The notes under the pieces are model-generated. The model was not told where the DNA came from. It was given only the letters and a program-made list of their open reading frames with translations, and did no database searches. The translations under genes were made by a program, and so were the position numbers. A stretch of DNA of 64,000 nt from Prochlorococcus marinus XMU1408 (lineage in GTDB: Bacteria; Cyanobacteriota; Cyanobacteriia; PCC-6307; Cyanobiaceae), in the NCBI RefSeq assembly GCF_003208055.1, contig NZ_QJUE01000002.1:186001-250000 (forward strand). Direction: 5' to 3'. Each line of letters opens with the position of its first letter. Position 1 is the stretch's first letter. Shown piece by piece: positions 55,329-64,000 of this stretch.

Positions 55329-57119
55329 ATGACAAATTTTAATTCGAGAGATAAGAGAATGGGATTTAAGGTGAAAACTCTTTCGCCTCTATCTGGTTAT
55401 CGGTTTAGAATTGTCTTTTTTATCTTGTGCCTTGGACTTGGAGGCCTTTTTTTTAGAGTAGGTTGGATTCAATTATTGCAGTCTGAAGAATTAAAAGCTA
55501 AAGCACGAGTAGTTCAAACTGAAAAGAAGAGCCCTCTTGGTACACGTCGATCTATTTTAGATCGAAATGGAAAACTAGTAGCAATAGATGAAAAACGTTT
55601 TAAGCTTTGGGCTCATCCTAGATATTTTAATTTTCCAGGTGATTCATATGGAACTGTGCGTAAGCCAGTAGAGGTGGCAAAACTTCTTTCTTTACCACTA
55701 TCTAAAAGCGTAGATGATATTTTAAAGGATTTTGGGAATTATTCTTCTGGGGTAAAGCTTGCCGATGGGTTAACTCAAGAAAAAGCTAATGAAATTAAGA
55801 AACTTGGAATTAGTGGTATTGATTTAGAGGCTTATCCACAAAGACTTTATCCTCATGGATCACTTTTTGCAAATGTAGTTGGTTTTTTAGATTTAGATAG
55901 AAGACCTCAGGCTGGATTAGAGTTGAGTTTAGATAGAAAACTGAGACGTTTAGAAAAAACAAGTGTACTTAGCAAAGGTGCTGATGGAACACCTTTGCCT
56001 ATTGGGATTAAGCGTGGTGTATTTGATGAAGACCAATTGAATTTGCAACTAACTTTAGATGTAAGACTTCAAGAGGTAGCCGTTAAAGAAATTTCAAAGC
56101 AAGTAAAGGAGTGGAATGCAAAAAAAGGTGTAGTAATAGTTATGAATATTGATAGTGGAGAATTGTTAGCATTAGCTTCTGCTCCAAGTTATGATCCTAA
56201 TAAATACTGGGAATATTCACCATCTCTTTTTAAAGAGTGGTCAGTTCAGGAATTATTTGAACCTGGTTCTACTTTTAAACCTATCAACTTAGCACTCGCA
56301 TTGGAAGAGGGCGTCATAAACCCAAATGGAGAAATAAATGATGATGGTCTAGTTACTGTTGGAGGTTGGCCACTCTCTAATTGGGATCGTAATCCCAATG
56401 GAATATTGAACTTTGCTGAGGTATTACAAGTCTCAAGTAATGTAGGCATGGTAAAGATTATGAGAAAATTAAATCCAACTAGTTATTGGCAAAGATTAAA
56501 ACAACTAGGTATCGACGAGATGCCAGAGACTGATTTGCCTGGTGCAGTTGCTGGACACATAAAATCTAAGCAGATATTTGTCAATCAACCGATTGAACCT
56601 GCAGTTGCTTCATTTGGGCAGGGCTTTTCGATTACCCCTCTTAAGCTTGCGCAATTACACGCATTGATAGCTAACGGAGGAAAACTTGTTACTCCTCATA
56701 TCACTAAAGGGTTGAAAGGTGATTACCAATCCTTTTCTACTCGCCTTCCAGAATCTAAACAGGTGTTAACACCAGAAGCCACTAAGACGGTTCTTGGATG
56801 GATGGAAACAGTTGTTGAGAAAGGAAGCGGTATAGAAGCAACTGTTCCCGGTTATCGAATTGGGGGAAAAACAGGTACGGCGCAAAAATCGCAGGATGGT
56901 AAAAACTATGATTCAAAAATTTGTAGCTTTGTTGCAAGTCTTCCTATTGATGACCCTAGATTTGTTGTTTTGGTGGTAGTTGACGAACCTCAAAAACCAT
57001 TTGCTTATGGTTCAACCGTAGCAGTTCCTGTGGCCAAAAAAATCATTGAGACTTTGCTTGTTATTGAACAAATACCTCCAAGTACTGGGAGAATTGAGAA
57101 TTTGGCAAAAAAAAGCTAA
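55329..57119 (+). CDS. ftsI: Septal peptidoglycan transpeptidase (FtsI/PBP3 type)
   Basis: A 596-residue penicillin-binding protein from ATG 55329; a TTG at 55317 would add four residues. One membrane helix (about 27-48) precedes the pedestal domain and the transpeptidase domain. The three active-site motifs are present: STFK (Ser about 314), SSN (about 369) and KTG (about 515, in GGKTGTAQ). It crosslinks septal peptidoglycan, normally in a complex with FtsW, FtsQ and FtsL. The upstream FtsL-like gene ends 8 bases before this start. Confidence 0.93.
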   Translation: MTNFNSRDKRMGFKVKTLSPLSGYRFRIVFFILCLGLGGLFFRVGWIQLLQSEELKAKARVVQTEKKSPLGTRRSILDRNGKLVAIDEKRFKLWAHPRYFNFPGDSYGTVRKPVEVAKLLSLPLSKSVDDILKDFGNYSSGVKLADGLTQEKANEIKKLGISGIDLEAYPQRLYPHGSLFANVVGFLDLDRRPQAGLELSLDRKLRRLEKTSVLSKGADGTPLPIGIKRGVFDEDQLNLQLTLDVRLQEVAVKEISKQVKEWNAKKGVVIVMNIDSGELLALASAPSYDPNKYWEYSPSLFKEWSVQELFEPGSTFKPINLALALEEGVINPNGEINDDGLVTVGGWPLSNWDRNPNGILNFAEVLQVSSNVGMVKIMRKLNPTSYWQRLKQLGIDEMPETDLPGAVAGHIKSKQIFVNQPIEPAVASFGQGFSITPLKLAQLHALIANGGKLVTPHITKGLKGDYQSFSTRLPESKQVLTPEATKTVLGWMETVVEKGSGIEATVPGYRIGGKTGTAQKSQDGKNYDSKICSFVASLPIDDPRFVVLVVVDEPQKPFAYGSTVAVPVAKKIIETLLVIEQIPPSTGRIENLAKKS

Positions 57120-57210
57120 GAGATGGCTAAGTTTTGCTTGAAAACTCAATAGAGGGTGAAATCCATAAAAAATATAGCTAGTCTATTACTCATGAAAGAC
57201 GTTTTTAATT

Positions 57211-58209
57211 ATGCAATCCCTTCTTGAGAAGTTATCTTCAATGACTGTAGTAGTTGCTGATACTGGTGACCTTGAGGCGATTAAAAAATTTCACCCCAGA
57301 GATGCCACCACAAACCCTTCTTTGATTTTGGCGGCCGCACAGATACCTGCCTATCAAAATTTGATTGATAAAGCCCTGACTAATTCTAGAGAAATGTTGG
57401 GGACCGAAGCCTCAAATAGCGATGTAGTTAAAGAAGCTTTGGATGAATTATGTGTTGTCTTTGGGAAAGAGATTTTGAAATTAATTCCTGGTCGTGTCTC
57501 AACAGAAGTTGATGCAAGACTGAGTTTTGATACTGAGGCCACTATTTTGAAAGCTAGAAAAATAATTGCTAAATATAATCAAGCAGGTATTTCTAATGAT
57601 CGTGTTTTAATTAAAATAGCTTCTACTTGGGAAGGTATTAAGGCCGCTGAAGTATTAGAGAAAGAAAATATTCATTGCAATCTAACTTTATTGTTTAATT
57701 TTTATCAAGCTGTTGCATGTGCTGATGCTGGTGTGACTTTAATATCTCCTTTTGTTGGTAGAATTTTAGACTGGTATAAAAAAGCTACAGGAAAAGATTT
57801 TTATCCAGGAATTGAAGATCCTGGTGTAATTTCGGTTACTAAAATATTTAATTACTTTAAGTCAAATGGTTATAAAACAGAAGTTATGGGGGCAAGTTTC
57901 AGGAATATTGAAGAAATCACAGAGCTTGCTGGATGTGATCTCCTAACGATTTCTCCTAAGTTGCTTCAGCAACTTAATGAAACTTATTCTGACTTGCCTA
58001 TTAAGCTAAATGCACAAAACCCTTTAGTAATTGATGAGAAGATTCATCTAGATCAAACATCTTTTGAACTTATGATGGCTGGAGATAAAATGGCGACCGA
58101 AAAACTTACCGAAGGAATAAAAGGTTTTAGTCAAGCAATTGAGAAATTAGAGAATCAATTGAATGAAAGAATTGAGTTAATTGAAGAAGGAATTGCCCTT
58201 GCTTTATGA
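57211..58209 (+). CDS. tal: Transaldolase (TalB type)
   Basis: A 332-residue transaldolase of the pentose phosphate pathway. The Schiff-base Lys-135 is in [29 protein letters not shown] (about residues 31-40) and NLTLLFNF are intact. Length matches TalB, without the C-terminal EF-hand-type extension seen in some cyanobacteria. In Prochlorococcus the enzyme is also brought in by cyanophages, but this host copy is a normal TalB form. It overlaps the convergent gene by 6 bases. Confidence 0.95.
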   Translation: MQSLLEKLSSMTVVVADTGDLEAIKKFHPRDATTNPSLILAAAQIPAYQNLIDKALTNSREMLGTEASNSDVVKEALDELCVVFGKEILKLIPGRVSTEVDARLSFDTEATILKARKIIAKYNQAGISNDRVLIKIASTWEGIKAAEVLEKENIHCNLTLLFNFYQAVACADAGVTLISPFVGRILDWYKKATGKDFYPGIEDPGVISVTKIFNYFKSNGYKTEVMGASFRNIEEITELAGCDLLTISPKLLQQLNETYSDLPIKLNAQNPLVIDEKIHLDQTSFELMMAGDKMATEKLTEGIKGFSQAIEKLENQLNERIELIEEGIALAL

Positions 58210-59346
58210 CCTTGACTTTTGAAAGATTAATCTGTTAATTACTCTTTTTGCAATGTCTTCGTAGCTCATCTCACCAGAAAGAATTTGAGCAATTCTTTCT
58301 GGTGCAGTGGGTCTTTTAACTCCTAACTGATAACCGACTTTAGGAAAACGATAAAAAACTTGAGAAATTCTTTTTCCCCAAGCCATCGAATTGCCCCAGT
58401 TCTTTTTCATATTATTAGTGTAATTATCTAAATTATTAATTTCTCCATCTAACCAATTAACAAGACAGTTTGCGGCTTCATATCCGCTCATCAAGGCCGG
58501 TCTTAATCCCTCTGCTAAAAAAGGATCACATAATGATGCAGCATCACCAACAAGAAGAATTCCGTCTCCGCTTAAATTATTGTGGCCATTCCATATTCTC
58601 AATTTTTTCTCTTGACCAGTTACATCACAGGGCTCAAGTCCTAGATCAGGAAGAAAAGATTTTAGGATTTTATCAATGGGAATTGAATTTTTACTATCTA
58701 GAAAAGTTCCTATTCCAATATTTATTTCATCCTTTAATGGAAAGGCCCATGCGAATCCATTTTTTACGAGACCAAATTCGAATCTGGCAGTTTCACTTCT
58801 TAATTTTCCCTTTCTTTTAATTCTTCCTGAGAAAGTGGAAGCAAATTTCAGATTCTTTGGACCTAAATTAAAAGTTTTTGGCCACTGTGATTGGGATCCA
58901 TCAGCAATAACAACTGCCTTGGCCTCTATTTGTCTCCCATCAAGAGCTGTTATTTGCCAAATATTAGAATTCTTTTTTATTATTTTAACGACGATAAAAG
59001 TAGTTAATATATTACAGCCAGAATTTAGTGCTTGACCTAATAAAAACGAATCGAGATTTTCTCGTTTGAGAATCCAAAAAGGAGAATCGCCAGAGAGCTC
59101 AGCAACAACCTTGTCAGTATTGCACCAACTAAATTCTACATTTGTTATTACTTCCTCAACAATTGACATAAGGTTAAAAGGAAACCATTTTTGTACTGCA
59201 GCAGACATCCCCCCCCCGCAGGTCCTTTCAGCAGAGGAATTGTTTTTTTCAAGAATACATACGCTTTTACCTTTATAGGCTAGATGAAATGCTGTTGTAC
59301 ATCCAGATGCACCCCCTCCAATAATGGCAACATCAATAATTGTCAA
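58204..59346 (-). CDS. Geranylgeranyl-reductase-family FAD oxidoreductase
   Basis: A 380-residue flavoprotein. The FAD-binding [14 protein letters not shown] is at about residues 10-23, CGGGMSAA near 43-50, and [22 protein letters not shown] near 268-288 is the second FAD motif. This is the geranylgeranyl reductase (ChlP-related) family; the substrate here could be a phytyl or other polyprenyl chain, but is not certain. It overlaps frr by 4 bases and tal by 6 bases. Confidence 0.85.
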   Translation of the reverse strand: MTIIDVAIIGGGASGCTTAFHLAYKGKSVCILEKNNSSAERTCGGGMSAAVQKWFPFNLMSIVEEVITNVEFSWCNTDKVVAELSGDSPFWILKRENLDSFLLGQALNSGCNILTTFIVVKIIKKNSNIWQITALDGRQIEAKAVVIADGSQSQWPKTFNLGPKNLKFASTFSGRIKRKGKLRSETARFEFGLVKNGFAWAFPLKDEINIGIGTFLDSKNSIPIDKILKSFLPDLGLEPCDVTGQEKKLRIWNGHNNLSGDGILLVGDAASLCDPFLAEGLRPALMSGYEAANCLVNWLDGEINNLDNYTNNMKKNWGNSMAWGKRISQVFYRFPKVGYQLGVKRPTAPERIAQILSGEMSYEDIAKRVINRLIFQKSRS

Positions 59347-59891
59347 ACTTTTAATATCTCAGCTTCTTTTTCTGCAAGTTTTTTTTCAATATCATTAATA
59401 AAGTGATCAGTCTCTTTTTGAATTGTTTCTTGTTCATCTCTGCTTTGATCTTCAGAAAGGTCACCGTCTTTTTCTGATTTTTTTACTTTTTCTATTGCAT
59501 CACGACGTATATTTCTAAGGGCAACTTTTCCTTCTTCTGCATACTTGGAAGCAAGTTTACAAAATTCTTTTCTTCTTTCTTCAGTTAGAGGTGGAACATT
59601 TATACGGATTATTTTTCCATCATTATTGGGAGTGAAACCTAGATCACTTGTCGCTATAGCTTTTTCAATTGTGGCCAGTGAACCTAAATCGAATGGTTGG
59701 ATTGCAATTGTTTGGGAGTCAGGTGTTGAGATGGTCGCAAGAGACTTTAGTGGTGTTTCGGCCCCATAGTATTCGACTGTTATTCTGTCTAATAATGATG
59801 TATTAGCCCTTCCAGTCCTTATGGTATTAAAGTTTCTTTGAGCAGCTTCTACAGATTTACCCATTGTGTGTTTAAGCTCTTTGTTTGACAT
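59343..59891 (-). CDS. frr: Ribosome recycling factor
   Basis: A 182-residue L-shaped protein that, with EF-G, splits post-termination ribosomes. [24 protein letters not shown] (landmarks about residues 26-49), [13 protein letters not shown] and [15 protein letters not shown] are conserved. Its start follows pyrH after 53 bases, the usual pyrH-frr pairing. Downstream it overlaps the geranylgeranyl-reductase-family gene by 4 bases. Confidence 0.97.
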   Translation of the reverse strand: MSNKELKHTMGKSVEAAQRNFNTIRTGRANTSLLDRITVEYYGAETPLKSLATISTPDSQTIAIQPFDLGSLATIEKAIATSDLGFTPNNDGKIIRINVPPLTEERRKEFCKLASKYAEEGKVALRNIRRDAIEKVKKSEKDGDLSEDQSRDEQETIQKETDHFINDIEKKLAEKEAEILKV

Positions 59892-59944
59892 TTTGATTTA
59901 AGTTATGGGGAAATTGATTATTAAAAAGGTTCAAAATTATGGTG

Positions 59945-60658
59945 TTAACTTGAATTAGATATTCTTGATCCAATTGGCTCACCTGAAATAGCCTTAGCGA
60001 TATTTCCTGGCTGGAAAATATTAAAAACAACTATGGGTATTTTATTGTCTTTGCAAAGAGCAATAGCAGTACTATCCATTACTTCAATTTCGTTAGTTAA
60101 AACATCTTGAAAGGTGAGATTTTCATACTTGACGGCATCAGGGAATTTTTTTGGATCTCGATTATAAACTCCATCAACTTTCGTTGCTTTGAAGACAACC
60201 TCAGCGTTTATTTCAGCGGCTCTGAGGGCCGCAGTTGTATCAGTAGTAAAGAAAGGATTTCCGCATCCACCTCCAAATACAACTACCCTTCCTTTCTCAA
60301 GATGTCTGATAGCTCTCCTTCTAATATAAGGTTCTGCAATCTGTTGCATGTCAATAGCAGATTGGACTCTCGTAGGTACCCCTGCTCTTTCTAGTCCATC
60401 CTGAAGTGTAATTGCATTCATGACAGTAGCAAGCATTCCTACATAGTCAGCAGTAGCTCTATCCATTCCAGCGGCTGATCCTTTTAACCCTCTGAAAATA
60501 TTCCCACCCCCAACTACTATCGCTATTTGCGTACCATTTTCTGCTACTTTTGAAACATCTTTGGCTATAGATTGAACAATTTCAGGATCAATCCCATAAG
60601 GTTTTTCTCCCATAAGAGCTTCACCACTGAGTTTTATAAGTGCTCTAGAGTATGTCAT
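59945..60658 (-). CDS. pyrH: Uridylate kinase (UMP kinase)
   Basis: A 237-residue amino-acid-kinase-fold enzyme converting UMP to [15 protein letters not shown] (about 7-18), GGGNIFRG (about 50-57) and [12 protein letters not shown] are the family motifs, and [12 protein letters not shown] is the ATP-binding stretch. It is bracketed by cobO upstream and frr downstream on the same strand. Confidence 0.98.
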   Translation of the reverse strand: MTYSRALIKLSGEALMGEKPYGIDPEIVQSIAKDVSKVAENGTQIAIVVGGGNIFRGLKGSAAGMDRATADYVGMLATVMNAITLQDGLERAGVPTRVQSAIDMQQIAEPYIRRRAIRHLEKGRVVVFGGGCGNPFFTTDTTAALRAAEINAEVVFKATKVDGVYNRDPKKFPDAVKYENLTFQDVLTNEIEVMDSTAIALCKDNKIPIVVFNIFQPGNIAKAISGEPIGSRISNSS

Positions 60659-60755
60659 TAAAAATCAATATCCAATTGACAGTAGCAAGTTCTGAGAGAA
60701 CGTCTTGATATCTGTATTGGATCCCTTGAGATGGAAATATTTTCAAGATTCAAAT

Positions 60756-61448
60756 TTAGTACTCAATTCCTTCTTGTGCCTTTACCCCTTGCTCTCTAAA
60801 AGGATGATGGATTAATTTCATCTCAGTCACTAGATCAGCTGAATCGATTAATTTTTTTGAAGCGCCTCTTCCAGTTAGGACCACATGAGTAAGCTCAGGT
60901 CGCATTTTTATACCTTCTATAATTTCCTCTTCATCTATATATCCAAGTTTTATAGCAATAATTATCTCATCAAGTATTACAAGTTTATAGCTAGAATCTT
61001 TAATATAGGAGAACGCTTTTATCCAACTTGATTGAACTAATCGTATATCTTTATTTCTATCTTGTGTCTCCCAAGTGAACCCTTCTCCATATGCATGAAA
61101 CTTTAAATTTCCTCCGAATTTTTTGAATGCCAATGACTCTCCAGGCTCCCAGCCGCCTTTAATAAATTGAATTATCGCAACTTTATGGTTATGACCAAGA
61201 GTTCGTATCCCCATACCCAAAGCTGCTGTTGTTTTACCTTTCCCTTGGCCAGTATTAATTATTATAAGACCTTTTTCTTTTTGTCTTTCTTTTAATCTTT
61301 GTGTTTGAACTTCCTTCCTTTTTTCCATTCTTTTACGATACTTTTCTTCGCTAATTTCTGGTATTAAATTACCACCCATTCCTATTTCTTCTGCATTCTT
61401 ATCTAGGTTATTAAGTCTTGAATTTTGACTGGGAACCTTTTGATTCAT
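60756..61448 (-). CDS. cobO: Cob(I)yrinic acid a,c-diamide adenosyltransferase
   Basis: A 230-residue P-loop protein of the CobO/BtuR type that attaches the adenosyl group to the cobalt. The P-loop GQGKGKTT is at 67-74, followed by AALGMGIRTLGHN. LVILDEI (about 155-161), VVLTGRGAS and the terminal GVKAQEGIEY are the other landmarks. The first ~55 residues are a charged extension. Its presence with cobM and cobK supports complete corrinoid synthesis by this organism. Confidence 0.95.
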   Translation of the reverse strand: MNQKVPSQNSRLNNLDKNAEEIGMGGNLIPEISEEKYRKRMEKRKEVQTQRLKERQKEKGLIIINTGQGKGKTTAALGMGIRTLGHNHKVAIIQFIKGGWEPGESLAFKKFGGNLKFHAYGEGFTWETQDRNKDIRLVQSSWIKAFSYIKDSSYKLVILDEIIIAIKLGYIDEEEIIEGIKMRPELTHVVLTGRGASKKLIDSADLVTEMKLIHHPFREQGVKAQEGIEY

Positions 61449-61528
61449 ATCCTTAGGTTAAATTTTAAAAGTTAATAAAAATAATAATAAAAGAATATGA
61501 TATCTATAAATATTAATTATTCACTTTG

Positions 61529-62692
61529 TTAATATTTGACTCTAGATAAAGCACTGTCAACAGCAAGTTGCTGATCTCTTTTTGTTATCCAATGATGATA
61601 AGTTTTTGTATGGATCGAAACTGAGTGACCCATCATTTTCGCAGCTACTGTATTAGGAAGACCTATTAAAATTGTTCTAACTGCCCATGCATGCCTTAAA
61701 TCATAGGGAGTAAAAGAAATTTTATATCTTCTAAATTGTTCAGATACCCTCCTTCCGATATGTTGAAGAGTGGTATCTTTTAAATCTGTTTTAATATTAG
61801 GGAGTAAATCTGATGTATTAGTTATATTATCCAACTCAAATAAACTAACCCATTCAGGGTGAAATGGCCAAACTTGATGTTCTCCTGTTTTTGTATTAGG
61901 GAAAACTCTAAGTATTTTATCTGCATCTTTTTTTAAGCAAGATAAATCACTAAAGAATACTTCATGATTTCTTAGCCCATAGGTAGCCATTAATCCAAAA
62001 ACAAACCTCCATTTTGGATTTGGGATTAAATGAAAGCTATTAATGATTTCATCGTCACTAGGCAATTCTCTGAAATTAGATTCGTGAATTCCATACCCGC
62101 TTTGAAGTTGTTTCCAATTCTCAGGTAGTTCTAAATTGAGATGTCTTGCTAAAGCGCTTAAAGCGATGCCACATTGTTGCCTACTACGAGAATTTTCCTT
62201 GTAACTTAAAAGGATTTTCATCAGAAGTCCCTCGCCTAATTTAAGGTTGGATTGATTACTTACTCCAATTATTCTGTTCATATATGGTTTGTAAGCAGAC
62301 TGCCAAGTGCTGATCATGCCTGCGGGTGATTTGCTTTTAGATGTATCAGAAAAAAATTTTTTTTTAAAGCTTTCTATTTCATTGACTATGTTTTGATTGT
62401 TACTTTTTGTTGAAGAGATAGTTTTTTCTTTTATCCAATGAGACCAGCTAAATTGATTTTTTTTGAGTTGAAAATCAATTAATTCTATTGCTTTTTTAGC
62501 TTCTTCTAAACCGTTAATGTCGAATGGGAGTTTAAGACTTACTCTTTGAACTTTTGAAAGATTTGGAGATTTCTTATCAGGCAATGAACCACGAATATTT
62601 AAAACTTTACCTCTTTTTTCAATTTTTAGAGTGATTCCCTTTGATTCAAGATCCTGATTGATATCTAGTAACTTTTGATTCGCGTCCATCAT
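61529..62692 (-). CDS. Tyrosine recombinase (integrase family)
   Basis: A 387-residue tyrosine recombinase. The catalytic residues visible are Arg-241 (YGLRNHE), Arg-333 (YDLRHAW), His-356 (MMGHS) and Tyr-365 (KTYHHW). The box II His position reads Tyr-330. A ~150-residue N-terminal part, with a possible arm-type domain (about 15-90), precedes the core, which is more like phage/integrative-element integrases than XerC/D. It is isolated between cobO and hemH, and I find no att-like repeats, tRNA or other phage genes. It could serve chromosome dimer resolution or be a relic. Confidence 0.85.
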   Translation of the reverse strand: MMDANQKLLDINQDLESKGITLKIEKRGKVLNIRGSLPDKKSPNLSKVQRVSLKLPFDINGLEEAKKAIELIDFQLKKNQFSWSHWIKEKTISSTKSNNQNIVNEIESFKKKFFSDTSKSKSPAGMISTWQSAYKPYMNRIIGVSNQSNLKLGEGLLMKILLSYKENSRSRQQCGIALSALARHLNLELPENWKQLQSGYGIHESNFRELPSDDEIINSFHLIPNPKWRFVFGLMATYGLRNHEVFFSDLSCLKKDADKILRVFPNTKTGEHQVWPFHPEWVSLFELDNITNTSDLLPNIKTDLKDTTLQHIGRRVSEQFRRYKISFTPYDLRHAWAVRTILIGLPNTVAAKMMGHSVSIHTKTYHHWITKRDQQLAVDSALSRVKY

Positions 62693-62760
62693 CCTGTAAA
62701 TTTAGCTAGCCTTACCTTGATAAGGGTTTTTATAACCTTTTATAAGGAGTTTTTTCTAAA

Positions 62761-63936
62761 ATGGCTCGGGTTGGTGTCCTCTTACTAAATCTCGGAGGTC
62801 CTGAGAGGATTAAGGACGTTGGACCATTTTTATATAATCTATTTTCTGATCCAGAGATAATTCGTTTACCAGTTCGTGCTTTTCAGAAACCTTTGGCTTG
62901 GCTTATTAGTTTATTACGAAGTAGCAAATCGCAAGAAGCTTATAGGTCAATTGGAGGTGGATCTCCTTTGCGCCGTATCACAGAGCAGCAAGCAAGAGAA
63001 CTCCAAAGTTATCTTAGAAACCTAGGAATAGACGCAACAACATATGTCGCCATGAGATATTGGCACCCATTTACTGAGTCAGCTGTAGCGGATATAAAGG
63101 CTGATGGTGTAAGCGAGGTTGTTGTGTTACCTCTTTATCCCCATTTTTCAATAAGTACAAGTGGATCTAGTTTTCGAGAGCTCAAAAGGTTGAGAGATAG
63201 TGATTCTGAATTTGAAAAATTATCTATTCGTTGTATTCGGAGCTGGTTTGATCATCCAGCTTATGTATCTTCAATGGCAGAATTAATAAAGGGACAAATC
63301 CAAGCTTGTGATTTACCCGAAGAGGCCCACGTTTTTTTTACTGCCCATGGAGTGCCCAAAAGTTATGTAGAAGAAGCTGGTGATCCTTATCAAGATCAAA
63401 TACAAAACTGTTCACTTTTGATTATTGACCAGCTTGAAACTTCACTTGGATTTAGTAACTCTTTCTCACTTGCTTATCAAAGTAGAGTAGGGCCAGAAGA
63501 ATGGCTAAAACCATATACTGAAGACATTTTAGAAAAGCTAGGAAAATCAGGTGTCAAGGAACTTGTTGTTGTCCCAATTAGTTTTGTAAGTGAACATATT
63601 GAAACACTCCAAGAGATTGATATTGAGTACAAAGAAATTGCTAATAAAAATGGCATTGTTAATTTTAAAAGAGTCCCAGCACTTGATACTTACCCGTTGT
63701 TTATTGAAGGATTAGCTGATCTGGTTTCTTCTTGCTTAAGCGGCGAAGGAATTAGTTTAGAGGAAGCATCAAAATTGCCAGAAAGAGTAAAACTTTATCC
63801 TCAAGAGAAATGGCAGTGGGGATGGAACAACAGCTCTGAAGTATGGAATGGAAGAGTAGCAATGATTGTTTTTCTTTGCTTTTTGTTGGAATTAATAATT
63901 GGTGATGGACCTTTACATCAAATAGGCTTGTTGTGA
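62761..63936 (+). CDS. hemH: Ferrochelatase with C-terminal chlorophyll-binding-like helix
   Basis: A 391-residue enzyme inserting Fe(II) into protoporphyrin [15 protein letters not shown] opens the protein, [20 protein letters not shown] carries the catalytic His, and [14 protein letters not shown] is the second metal-site motif. After residue ~345 a linker leads to the CAB-like helix [14 protein letters not shown] with the Glu, Asn and Arg of the light-harvesting superfamily, as in cyanobacterial ferrochelatases. This is the same helix type as the hli gene at 11906. Divergent from the recombinase gene. Confidence 0.97.
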   Translation: MARVGVLLLNLGGPERIKDVGPFLYNLFSDPEIIRLPVRAFQKPLAWLISLLRSSKSQEAYRSIGGGSPLRRITEQQARELQSYLRNLGIDATTYVAMRYWHPFTESAVADIKADGVSEVVVLPLYPHFSISTSGSSFRELKRLRDSDSEFEKLSIRCIRSWFDHPAYVSSMAELIKGQIQACDLPEEAHVFFTAHGVPKSYVEEAGDPYQDQIQNCSLLIIDQLETSLGFSNSFSLAYQSRVGPEEWLKPYTEDILEKLGKSGVKELVVVPISFVSEHIETLQEIDIEYKEIANKNGIVNFKRVPALDTYPLFIEGLADLVSSCLSGEGISLEEASKLPERVKLYPQEKWQWGWNNSSEVWNGRVAMIVFLCFLLELIIGDGPLHQIGLL

Positions 63937-64000
63937 AGAATTAAAATAACTTTAAGTATTAATTAACTACTAGTCTGAATAGTTCTTAAACAAAGAGAAT

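Noticed and set aside
58470-59278. Several plus-strand open frames opposite the geranylgeranyl-reductase-family gene
   Set aside because: All fall within the antisense of a gene with clear FAD motifs; none has a plausible product.
61529-62692. Prophage or integrative element around the recombinase
   Set aside because: All flanking genes are core metabolic genes, and no flanking repeats, tRNA target or other phage-type genes are present.

Overview
The window is a stretch of an AT-rich, densely packed cyanobacterial chromosome, almost certainly a marine Prochlorococcus. Evidence includes cytochrome b6f genes (petC, petA), photosystem I genes (psaF, psaJ), psb27, a high-light-inducible protein, a ferrochelatase with a C-terminal chlorophyll-binding-like helix, a large set of haem/chlorophyll/cobalamin genes, very short intergenic gaps, and small proteins typical of picocyanobacteria. 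A low-light clade I (NATL-like) strain is my best guess from overall character; the sequence alone does not prove the strain. There is no rRNA, CRISPR array, insertion sequence or prophage. I see 73 protein genes, two tRNAs (Asp, Trp), one clear structured RNA that fits 6S RNA, and several hairpins that look like terminators.

Layout. 1-7.6 kb: the 5' part of a plastoquinone-pathway prenyltransferase, an exopolyphosphatase, a minimal RodZ-like protein, cobM-lgt, petA-petC, a small DUF3067-like protein and tatC (the Tat translocase that should export the Rieske protein encoded beside it). 7.6-16.6 kb: rqcH (ribosome rescue), gmk, psaJ-psaF, tsaD, hli, a DUF1643 gene, a CPA antiporter, then gltX-tRNA-Asp-small protein-tRNA-Trp-rplS on the minus strand. 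16.9-24.5 kb: map, an SDR, a DRTGG/P-loop protein with a DprA-like protein and YajQ, a prohibitin-like protein, hemL and xth. 24.5-31.4 kb: a small secreted protein, a conserved unknown, larC with a coupled UPF0104-like membrane protein, and a minus-strand metal cluster (YjbQ family, PCD/DCoH, His-rich COG0523 GTPase, Fe(III) permease). 31.5-48 kb: M32 carboxypeptidase, a first pyrophosphatase, hemC, rpoD, 6S RNA, priA, argB and neighbours, ssb, cobK, cutA, an adenosine-kinase-like PfkB enzyme, purA, psb27, proS. 48-64 kb: a HTH protein, a membrane protein overlapping a second pyrophosphatase, an ArsC/Spx-like protein, lepB, a dihydroorotase-like protein, a two-domain histidine phosphatase, a CPBP protease, an FtsL-like protein with ftsI, tal, a geranylgeranyl-reductase-family protein, frr, pyrH, cobO, a tyrosine recombinase and hemH.

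Functional themes. Tetrapyrrole synthesis is well represented: gltX and hemL (5-aminolevulinate), hemC, hemH, and cobM/cobK/cobO. Photosynthetic electron transport and its assembly (petC/petA/tatC, psaF/J, psb27, hli) is the second theme. The observations I rate highest are a well-folded 6S RNA candidate directly between rpoD and priA; two family I pyrophosphatases in one window, of which the typical cyanobacterial one has lost a catalytic Asp; a dihydroorotase-like protein with a broken metal-binding HxH; an FtsL candidate before ftsI; and the COG0523/PCD/YjbQ/iron-permease cluster. I found no convincing wholly new multi-gene system such as a defence island.
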